From Hymenobacter sedentarius (GTDB lineage Bacteria > Bacteroidota > Bacteroidia > Cytophagales > Hymenobacteraceae), in the NCBI RefSeq assembly GCF_001507645.1, contig NZ_CP013909.1, forward strand, positions 3,782,001-3,846,000: 64,000 nt of DNA, in the 5' to 3' direction. Below the pieces are notes generated by a model. The model did not search any database and had not been told where the DNA came from. It worked only from the letters and a program-made list of their open reading frames with translations. Within the stretch, counting starts at the first letter, position 1. Each line of letters starts with the position of its first letter. The translations under genes and the position numbers were made by a program. Shown here in pieces: positions 58,745 to 64,000 of this stretch.

Positions 58745-58845
58745 GACTGTCATGCTAAGCGCAGCCAAAGCATCTCGCGTGCAGCAGTAATCCAGATGAT
58801 TGCAACGAAGCGGTAGAGATGCTTTGGCTGCGCTCAGCATGACGG
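58745..58845. repeat. Palindromic repeat element between trpG and trpD
   Basis: Arms 58745-58778 and 58813-58845 pair with a few mismatches; the 34-base loop is nearly the same as in the element at 53814 (both contain GCAGCAGTAAT and GCAACGAAGCGG). Confidence 0.88.
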
Positions 58846-58863
58846 CCATTATTGAGCTAAACG

Positions 58864-59433
58864 TTAGCTCAACCAGTTTTCCAGCATTTTGGCGCCGTGC
58901 TCGGTGAGGATGCTTTCGGGGTGGAACTGCACGCCGCGCACATCATATTGCCGGTGACGGAAGGCCAGCACTTCGCCGTTGGCGTCGCGGGCCGTGGTTT
59001 CCAACTCCGCGGGCATGGTTTCGGGACGCACGGCCCAGGAGTGGTAGCGGCCTACCTGAAAACGGGGCGGCAGACCGGCAAAAAGCCGCTCGTCGGGCGC
59101 CGTTACCTCGGCTTCGTTGGCAACGCCGTGGAGCACGGCGGGCATGTTGTAGAGCGTCGCACCGAAGCTTTCAGCCAGGCCCTGGTGGCCCAGGCACACG
59201 CCCAAAATGCGTTTAGTGGGCGCGTAGGTTTTAATGATTTGAGGCATCAGTCCCGCTTCGGCCGGAATGCCGGGACCGGGCGACAGCATGATGGCATCGT
59301 AGGCCTCCACCGCTTCGAGGGGCAGCTGGTCGTTGCGCGTTACGGTGAGGTTGGCGCCGTGGCCAAGCTCCCGCAGCAGGTGCACCAGGTTGTAGGTGAA
59401 GGAGTCGTAGTTATCGAGAACGAGGATTTTCAT
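58864..59433 (-). CDS. trpG: Anthranilate synthase component II (glutaminase)
   Basis: A 189-residue glutamine amidotransferase supplying ammonia to TrpE. Cys nucleophile in LGVCLGHQGLAESFGA and the His/Glu pair in VQFHPESIL. The start is the ATG at 59433 (MKILVLDNYDSFTYNLV); 75 upstream codons of the longer frame are in the trpE region and are not used. It begins 23 bp after trpE ends. Confidence 0.96.
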   Translation of the reverse strand: MKILVLDNYDSFTYNLVHLLRELGHGANLTVTRNDQLPLEAVEAYDAIMLSPGPGIPAEAGLMPQIIKTYAPTKRILGVCLGHQGLAESFGATLYNMPAVLHGVANEAEVTAPDERLFAGLPPRFQVGRYHSWAVRPETMPAELETTARDANGEVLAFRHRQYDVRGVQFHPESILTEHGAKMLENWLS

Positions 59434-59456
59434 GGCGTTGCTATCGTGCTGATTAC

Positions 59457-60881
59457 CTATTGAACATCGGTGGCGGCGCGGAGAGCAGCCCGGAGCGCGC
59501 CCAACTTGTGGTGCACCTCTTCTAGTTCCGACTGAACACTCGAGGCGGCTACCACGCCGGCACCGGCCTGGAAATAAAGCTGATTGCCAGTGCTCAAAAA
59601 CGAGCGAATCATGATGGCGTGGTTGAAGTTGCCATCGAAGCCCAAGTGGCCGATGCAACCGCCATAGTAGCCGCGGGCCGTGGGCTCGAGGCCGTCAATG
59701 AGTTGTAAAGCGCGGTGCTTGGGCGCGCCGGAGAGCGTGCCGGCCGGGAAAGTGTCGGCCACCACTTGCAGCGTGTCGGTGCCTTCATCCAGTTCGGCCG
59801 TGACGTGGCTCACTAGGTGAATGACGTGCGAGTAAAACTGGATTTCGCGCAGCGTGCGCACTTGCACCTGGCTGCCGTGGCGGGCCAAGTCGTTGCGGGC
59901 CAGGTCCACCAGCATCACGTGCTCGGCGTTTTCCTTGGGGTCGGCGGCCAGGCGCTGGGCGGCGGCCGCATCAGCGGCGTCGTCGCCGGTGCGGCGGTAC
60001 GTTCCGGCAATGGGGTACAGGCTGGCTTCGCGGCCCTGCACCAGCACCTGGGCCTCGGGCGAGGAGCCGAAGATTTTGTAGTCGCCGTAATCGAAGTAGA
60101 ACAGGTACGGCGAAGGATTGATGGAACGCAGCGCGCGGTACACGTTGAACTCATCGCCGGAAAAACTTTGCTGAAACCGCCGCGAGAGCACAATCTGAAA
60201 CACGTCGCCGCGCAGGCAGTGGGCCTGGCCTTGCGTCAGGCGCGCCAGAAACTCGGTGTCGGTTTGGTTGCTGGCCTCCTCTCCCACCGTGGCAAAGTTG
60301 AACACCGGCACGCTGGGGTTGCGCACCAAGTTTTCAAGGCGGTCGAGGCCGTCGGCTTCGGCTGGTTGGCCGGTTACGCCGTGCTCAAACAAGTAGAGCT
60401 CCTGCCGGAAGTGGTTGAAAGCGATGACGTAGCGGTACACGCCGTAGCGAATCAGCGGCACATCGCCGGCCGGCACCTTGTCCGCGTCAAACGTCACGTC
60501 CTCGAAGCTCTGCACGGCCTCGTAGCCCATGTAGCCAAACAGCCCGGTGCTGATGAAGGGCATCTTGGCAGCGGCTTCATCGGGGGTAAATGCGGCCGCA
60601 AACACCCGCAGTTCGGCCAGGGCTTGGCGGGGTTGGCTCAATTGCTCGCTGGTAGCGCGCCCGTCCGGAAACGACTGGCGCAGCTCGCCACCGCGCCGCA
60701 GCTCAAACGTGCCCAATGGCTCGCACACCAGGTAGCTAAAGGCGTTTTGCTGGCCGTGGTAGTCGGCGCTTTCTAGCAGCAGGCAGTTGGAGTACTGGTC
60801 GCGCAGGCGCAGGTACAGGCCCACCGGCGTTACGGTATCGGCCAGAAGGCGGCGGTGGCGGGTGGTGAGCTGGTAAGACAC
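59457..60881 (-). CDS. trpE: Anthranilate synthase component I
   Basis: A 474-residue enzyme making anthranilate from chorismate and ammonia. The N-terminal LLLESADYH region resembles the Trp feedback-binding pocket of the family, and the catalytic blocks IFGSSPEAQVLVQG, PIAGTYRRTGDD, FPAGTLSGAPKHRAL and ARGYYGGCIG follow. The start is the GTG at 60881 (then SYQLTTRHRRLLAD); the frame also extends to a TTG at 60899. First gene of the operon, about 60 nt after the attenuator terminator. Confidence 0.95.
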   Translation of the reverse strand: MSYQLTTRHRRLLADTVTPVGLYLRLRDQYSNCLLLESADYHGQQNAFSYLVCEPLGTFELRRGGELRQSFPDGRATSEQLSQPRQALAELRVFAAAFTPDEAAAKMPFISTGLFGYMGYEAVQSFEDVTFDADKVPAGDVPLIRYGVYRYVIAFNHFRQELYLFEHGVTGQPAEADGLDRLENLVRNPSVPVFNFATVGEEASNQTDTEFLARLTQGQAHCLRGDVFQIVLSRRFQQSFSGDEFNVYRALRSINPSPYLFYFDYGDYKIFGSSPEAQVLVQGREASLYPIAGTYRRTGDDAADAAAAQRLAADPKENAEHVMLVDLARNDLARHGSQVQVRTLREIQFYSHVIHLVSHVTAELDEGTDTLQVVADTFPAGTLSGAPKHRALQLIDGLEPTARGYYGGCIGHLGFDGNFNHAIMIRSFLSTGNQLYFQAGAGVVAASSVQSELEEVHHKLGALRAALRAATDVQ

Positions 60882-60938
60882 GGAGGCGAGTAGGAACAAA
60901 CGAGGCGAATCGGGTGCCTCAGGGGAGATTTAAAATGC

Positions 60939-60967
60939 AAAAAACCCGGCTGGTGGGCCGGGCTTTT
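60939..60967 (-). terminator. trp attenuator terminator
   Basis: On the minus strand AAAGCCCGGC pairs with GCCGGGTTTTTT around CCACCA, a classic intrinsic terminator, about 60 nt before the trpE start and 30 nt after the leader ORF stop. Confidence 0.85.
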
Positions 60968-61022
60968 GTGGTCAAAGGCAAAATCAAAGTTGACTTCACT
61001 AGGCGCACAGGCAGTCCGGTCC
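60955..61022 (-). promoter_or_regulatory. Candidate trp antiterminator pairing
   Basis: On the minus strand GGACCGG (61022-61016) can pair, with one mismatch, with CCGGCCC (60961-60955), which forms one side of the terminator. An alternative hairpin just after the Trp codons (GGCAGT at about 61041-61036 with ACTGCC at 61015-61010) competes with it. Confidence 0.55.
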
Positions 61023-61073
61023 GATGTTTCGGAACTGCCACCACCAAGCCTGGGAAGTACGATGTGAGGTCAT
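60999..61073 (-). CDS. trpL: Tryptophan leader peptide
   Basis: A 24-codon ORF from the ATG at 61073 to TAG at 61001-60999, reading MTSHRTSQAWWWQFRN and ending in DCLCA. Three Trp codons in a row (61046-61038), an amino acid otherwise rare, place it as a ribosome-stalling leader. It lies between the promoter and the attenuator terminator, and its stop codon is about 30 nt before that terminator. A ribosome paused on the Trp codons would block the hairpin beside them and allow antitermination. Confidence 0.82.
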   Translation of the reverse strand: MTSHRTSQAWWWQFRNIGPDCLCA

Positions 61074-61103
61074 ATTGGGAGTGCGCTTCCTGGAAACGCG
61101 ACG

Positions 61104-61111
61104 CAAAGATA
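61104..61111 (-). promoter_or_regulatory. TATCTTTG promoter element of the trp operon
   Basis: Exact -7 consensus on the minus strand, about 24 nt upstream of the expected start site and 31 nt before the leader ATG. No clear TTG is placed at -33. Confidence 0.55.
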
Positions 61112-61252
61112 ATGGTACTTTCTTAAAATACCAGTAACATGCATTGATTTTTAATGCGAGGCTGGTAACCTTCTTTTAATTCTGATATTGATTTAGCAAA
61201 CTGTAGCAGAAATTGAGCTGGAATTATTACCAGCCATCTATTAATAATCGGC

Positions 61253-61331
61253 TGTCATGCTGAGCCTGCGAAGCATCTTCTCACGCATGCATCGTTCAGC
61301 GGTGGTAAGATGCTTCCTTCGTCAGCATGAC
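61253..61331. repeat. Palindromic repeat element upstream of the trp leader
   Basis: Arms beginning GTCATGCTGAG and ending CAGCATGAC with AAGCATCTT/AAGATGCTT inside; imperfect but of the same family as four other copies in the window. Confidence 0.75.
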
Positions 61332-61374
61332 AAGTGGCTCGCGCAATAGGCGTCGCCGTGCTCTTTATGACACT

Positions 61375-62622
61375 TTATTTGCTAAGTCCAGCCTTATGAG
61401 AAGCAGCCTTACTAGGAGTAGCCTTTCTTGCTGAAGCCTTGGTTTTGGCCGTTGGGCTAAACATGAACTTGTAAGCAACTGGAAACTCCCGGCGCCAGAA
61501 CCACTCGCGGTGCTGGCCATCGGCCGGGGCGGAAAAAGCTAGATTGGCGGCGGGCACTCCCTGGGCACGCAGTTCATCGCGCCAGGCCTTCATCAGCGGC
61601 AGCATGGTTTCCGATTCCTTGGGGCCGCACACGAAATAAAAACGTGCTGTGGAAGCAGCCTTGTGGGTTTTAGCATAAGTTAAGAGAGAGTCGTTGCACA
61701 CCCAGAAGGCTGGGGAAAACACGCCAACCTCGCCGAATACTTTGGGGTACTTCAAGGCGGCATACACCGATATCAGCCCGCCCAGGCTGGAGCCGGCGAT
61801 GCCGGTATGGGCTGCGTCGGGCTGGGTGCGGTAGTGGGAGTCCACGTAGGGCTTCAGGGTTTGAGCCAGAAAGTCAACGTACGGGTCGCCCTGGCCACCC
61901 TGGTGGGGCTGGTCTTTCAAGGCGGCGCTGGGCCAGGGAATGTATTCGTCGGAGCGAAACTGGTCGCCGTTGTCAACGGCCACTACGATGGCGCCCGTCG
62001 CGTCCTGGCCGGCGGCGCGCAGCTTGTCCAGCGTCTCGTCTACGCCCCACTCGCCGCCGAAGCTGGTGGCGTCGTCGAACACGTTCTGGCCATCGTGCAT
62101 GTATAGCACGGGGTAGCGCTGAGAGGGCTTCTGGGCATAGTCGGCGGGCAGATACACCCATACCCGGCGCTGCCGGCTGAGCTGCGGTATCACGAAGGAA
62201 TTAGCCAGTACGCGCACCCGGGGGCTGGCCGTATGCACTTTTGGCTTGGCAGCCGCGCCGCTCTGGTCGTCCCAGGCCAACACTTGGTGCGTGACTTCGC
62301 GGGCCGAACTCAAATCCGCTTTCCGATTGGCAATCTGCTGGTTTTTGTCGTCTACTTCCACGGCGGCCCAGCTGCCGCGGGTAAACTTGTATTCGGCCGG
62401 TCCCGCACTCAGCGGCAGGCTTATTTGATACGTGCCGTCGGCATTCTTTTTCAGCGCAAACCGCGGATTGTGCGGGTTCCAGTTGTTGAAGGAGCCGGCT
62501 ACGAACAGTGTATCGCTAGCCGGCGTGGTGGCCGGCACCTTGGTGATTTTCAGAATGGCTTGGGCAAACACAGGGCTCAGCCCAAGCACAAGGCTGCTGG
62601 TCAGCAGGGCTTTTATAATCAT
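61375..62622 (-). CDS. Secreted esterase with N-terminal carbohydrate-binding-like domain
   Basis: A 415-residue secreted protein. Signal peptide at residues 1-20 (LVLGLSPVFA, then QA). Residues 22-120 resemble a CBM48/starch-binding domain (FVAGSFNNWNPHNPRFALKK). Residues 140-385 are an enterochelin-esterase-like domain with the nucleophile Ser 279 in AGSSLGGL and a likely His in DGQHREWFW. The end is a Lys/Ala/Ser-rich tail. It probably acts on a periplasmic or extracellular ester, perhaps of a polysaccharide or siderophore. 14 bp after the next gene upstream, so likely co-transcribed. Confidence 0.88.
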   Translation of the reverse strand: MIIKALLTSSLVLGLSPVFAQAILKITKVPATTPASDTLFVAGSFNNWNPHNPRFALKKNADGTYQISLPLSAGPAEYKFTRGSWAAVEVDDKNQQIANRKADLSSAREVTHQVLAWDDQSGAAAKPKVHTASPRVRVLANSFVIPQLSRQRRVWVYLPADYAQKPSQRYPVLYMHDGQNVFDDATSFGGEWGVDETLDKLRAAGQDATGAIVVAVDNGDQFRSDEYIPWPSAALKDQPHQGGQGDPYVDFLAQTLKPYVDSHYRTQPDAAHTGIAGSSLGGLISVYAALKYPKVFGEVGVFSPAFWVCNDSLLTYAKTHKAASTARFYFVCGPKESETMLPLMKAWRDELRAQGVPAANLAFSAPADGQHREWFWRREFPVAYKFMFSPTAKTKASARKATPSKAASHKAGLSK

Positions 62623-62636
62623 AAATAGCTGGTTTA

Positions 62637-63329
62637 TTATCGAATGGTTTCGCCGCTACCCGCGCCGCGCTCCGCCGAATCCATCTTGCGCAGGGTGTAT
62701 ACGGCACGCACGGAATCGACACCCGGCAGGCCGTTGGATTGAAAATCAAGGAACGAACCTTTCTTCTGGGGACCTTTCACGAAATGGCGGTATTCTTCGG
62801 CCGACTCGCGCACCACGTAGAGGATGCCCGATGCCGGCACCTTGAGCCGCGAGTAGAAGCTGCGCCCGTCGCCGGCGGGGCGGCGGGCATCTTCGGCCAC
62901 GGCGCTGGTGCCCAGCAAGCGGTACTTGGCAAGGTCGCTGCCGGGTAGGGCCAGGTTGCCCAAGCCGTCCACAAACACCTCCCGGCGGGACATCAGGTGC
63001 TCAAGGTCCAGGGTTTTCAGCAGGCCCAGGTGTTTCTCGGCCATGATGAGCTGCTGCACCGCCTTGCCCGGAGGCGCCTCCTCGTAATACACCAGCACGG
63101 GCTTCTCAAGCTTGACCTTGCCGACATATACGGGCGGTGCGTCGCTTTGGCCTTCGCCGGTCCGCGCGGCTGTAACTGGGCCATATGCGGGCAGCTGCTT
63201 GCTCTTCCCTTTTGTCGAGGTGCCTTTCTCTTTTGGAGAAGATTTGCGCGCGCCGGCATGGGACTGGGCCGCGGCAGTGGTCGCGCCGCTGGCCAGCAGC
63301 AAAAGTATCAGCAGATGGGGCTTTTTCAT
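62637..63329 (-). CDS. Secreted hypothetical protein
   Basis: A 230-residue secreted protein with a signal peptide (LLILLLLASGATTAAAQ), a basic Lys-rich region up to about residue 45, then a domain with PVLVYYEEAPPGKAVQQLIM and LDLEHLMSRREVFVDGLGN. No family or motif recognised. It lies 14 bp upstream of the secreted esterase gene and may share its transcript. Confidence 0.75.
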   Translation of the reverse strand: MKKPHLLILLLLASGATTAAAQSHAGARKSSPKEKGTSTKGKSKQLPAYGPVTAARTGEGQSDAPPVYVGKVKLEKPVLVYYEEAPPGKAVQQLIMAEKHLGLLKTLDLEHLMSRREVFVDGLGNLALPGSDLAKYRLLGTSAVAEDARRPAGDGRSFYSRLKVPASGILYVVRESAEEYRHFVKGPQKKGSFLDFQSNGLPGVDSVRAVYTLRKMDSAERGAGSGETIR

Positions 63330-63503
63330 CTTCTAAGGAAAAGCCAAATGTAACGAGCAGACATTGGCCTTGCAAGGCCGCTGGCGCACCTGCCACAATG
63401 CGGCAGTACCATTGGGGCTGGCACCAGTAGCTCCTCCATTACGGCCCGACACCGATGGGCCGGCGACCACCCGAAATGTGCCGTTTTAGCAGCCCTAAAA
63501 ACA

Positions 63504-63543
63504 ACAAAAGCCCGGCCGCATATGCTAGCGGCCGGGCTTTTGT
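63504..63543. terminator. Bidirectional terminator
   Basis: AAAAGCCCGGCCGC pairs with GCGGCCGGGCTTTT around ATATGCTA, with T runs on both strands. Confidence 0.92.
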
Positions 63544-63566
63544 AATTATTAAAAACAACCCCCTAC

Positions 63567-63878
63567 TTAGTGCTTGGGCTTGATTTTGGTCTTTCTTGGC
63601 TTGTCCTTCACCTTGGTGTTGGCGGGCACGGTTTGCGTGGGGGCTGCAGTGGGCGCCGGGGTCACGGTCGTTGTGGTCGACTCGACGGTGTTCGTCGTTG
63701 CCGGCACGGTGGTGGCGGGCGCGGTTGCGCTCTGTACCGGGGTTGCTGGCACGGTGGTAGGTGCGGGCGTGGTGGTCGTGGTTTGCTTGGTGGTGGTAGT
63801 GGTGCTGGATTGAGCACTAGCTGAATAGGCACCGGTGGCCAGCAAAGCAGTTAAGACAAGCAGCTTGTTCGTTTTCAT
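63567..63878 (-). CDS. Secreted Thr/Pro-rich low-complexity protein
   Basis: A 103-residue secreted protein. Signal peptide at residues 1-22 (KLLVLTALLATGAYSASAQ), then about 60 residues almost all Thr, Pro and Ala (SSTTTTTKQTTTTTPAPTT), ending in a Lys-rich tail (KVKDKPRKTKIKPKH). It is likely disordered and may be a cell-surface or O-glycosylated spacer. The Thr-rich coding leaves long shadow ORFs on the opposite strand. Function unknown. Confidence 0.7.
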   Translation of the reverse strand: MKTNKLLVLTALLATGAYSASAQSSTTTTTKQTTTTTPAPTTVPATPVQSATAPATTVPATTNTVESTTTTVTPAPTAAPTQTVPANTKVKDKPRKTKIKPKH

Positions 63879-64000
63879 AAGTGCAGGCAGGTTCGTTGAA
63901 GTGGAAAAGTTGAGCTGGTTTCAGCAATAAGCCAATATAGCTTGGCCTGTTACGGGGCTCAACCAGAAAGAGTTGAGCTAAAGCGGTAGCACCAGCCACT

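Larger units (their letters stand above)
60882..61374 (-). other. trp leader and upstream gap
   Basis: About 490 bp before trpE. It holds the promoter element, the Trp-rich leader ORF, an attenuator terminator, and farther upstream the palindromic repeat at 61253. No other gene is seen. Confidence 0.7.

Noticed and set aside
60939..60967. Ordinary terminator of an upstream gene
   Set aside because: It lies in the trpE leader beside a Trp-rich ORF, so the attenuator reading fits better; the upstream gene ends about 400 bp earlier.
61375..62622. Siderophore-esterase role for the secreted esterase
   Set aside because: The fold fits, but no siderophore or iron genes are near and a carbohydrate-binding-like domain is present, so no specific substrate is claimed.
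63570..63824. Gly-rich frame opposite the Thr-rich secreted protein
   Set aside because: Arises from the complement of repeated Thr and Pro codons.
1..64000. rRNA, tRNA, transposase, phage or known defence genes
   Set aside because: None was seen on reading both strands; no tRNA-like cloverleaf or transposase motif stood out.

Overview
The window looks like chromosome of a GC-rich member of the Bacteroidota, most like Hymenobacter or a close Cytophagales relative. The evidence is the protein families (DUF3127, DUF1571, a Bacteroidota-type AddA-like helicase, many secreted proteins ending in AQ at the signal cleavage site), the near absence of Shine-Dalgarno sequences, frequent TTG/GTG starts, and repeated promoters of the Bacteroidota type (TTG, about 19-21 bp, TAnnTTTG). 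There is no rRNA, tRNA, CRISPR array, transposase or phage gene. Genes are mostly short units separated by strong bidirectional terminators.

Layout. 1-8.5 kb: a partial gene, a secreted protein, a Nudix hydrolase, an RhlE-type helicase, a small lipoprotein, a 0.9 kb AT-rich non-coding island, an XRE regulator facing a small membrane ORF, and an L,D-transpeptidase. 8.9-15.5 kb: M1 aminopeptidase, cyanophycinase, aldo/keto reductase, isoaspartyl peptidase, an OB-type DUF3127 protein with an SSB-like tail, an AlbA_2 protein and a 38-residue Lys-rich protein. 15.6-22.6 kb: two divergent esterases (one fused to a DinB-like domain), then a RimK-like ATP-grasp ligase, a GCS2-type carboxylate-amine ligase, a class I glutamine-amidotransferase-like protein and a second ATP-grasp-like protein. 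This last group is a coherent predicted amide/peptide-bond-forming pathway of unknown product and the best candidate for an undescribed system here. 22.6-31.5 kb: housekeeping and envelope genes, a DeaD-type helicase and a cold-shock protein.

31.7-44 kb: thioesterase, AddA-like helicase, LRR-kinase fusion, M28 peptidase, secreted alpha/beta hydrolase, outer-membrane protein and pyruvate carboxylase. 44-51.8 kb: small envelope proteins, then an SDR / photolyase / TetR / ABC1-kinase group, a helical-repeat protein, a dienelactone hydrolase and an Mpo1-like membrane protein. 51.8-61.1 kb (minus strand): phenylalanine 4-hydroxylase and a complete tryptophan operon trpE-G-D-C-F-B-A plus a DAHP synthase. 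In front of trpE is a full attenuator: a 24-codon leader ORF with three consecutive Trp codons, an antiterminator-type pairing and an intrinsic terminator. 61.4-63.9 kb: secreted esterase and low-complexity secreted proteins.

Working together: Trp-codon attenuation probably controls the trp genes and, since DAHP synthase is the last gene, part of the entry flux into the shikimate pathway. Six copies of a long palindromic repeat lie between genes, three of them inside the trp operon. Several genes have the TACCTT[T/C]G promoter element only 4-5 nt before the start codon, which predicts leaderless mRNAs. All functions are read from sequence by eye; no database search was run.
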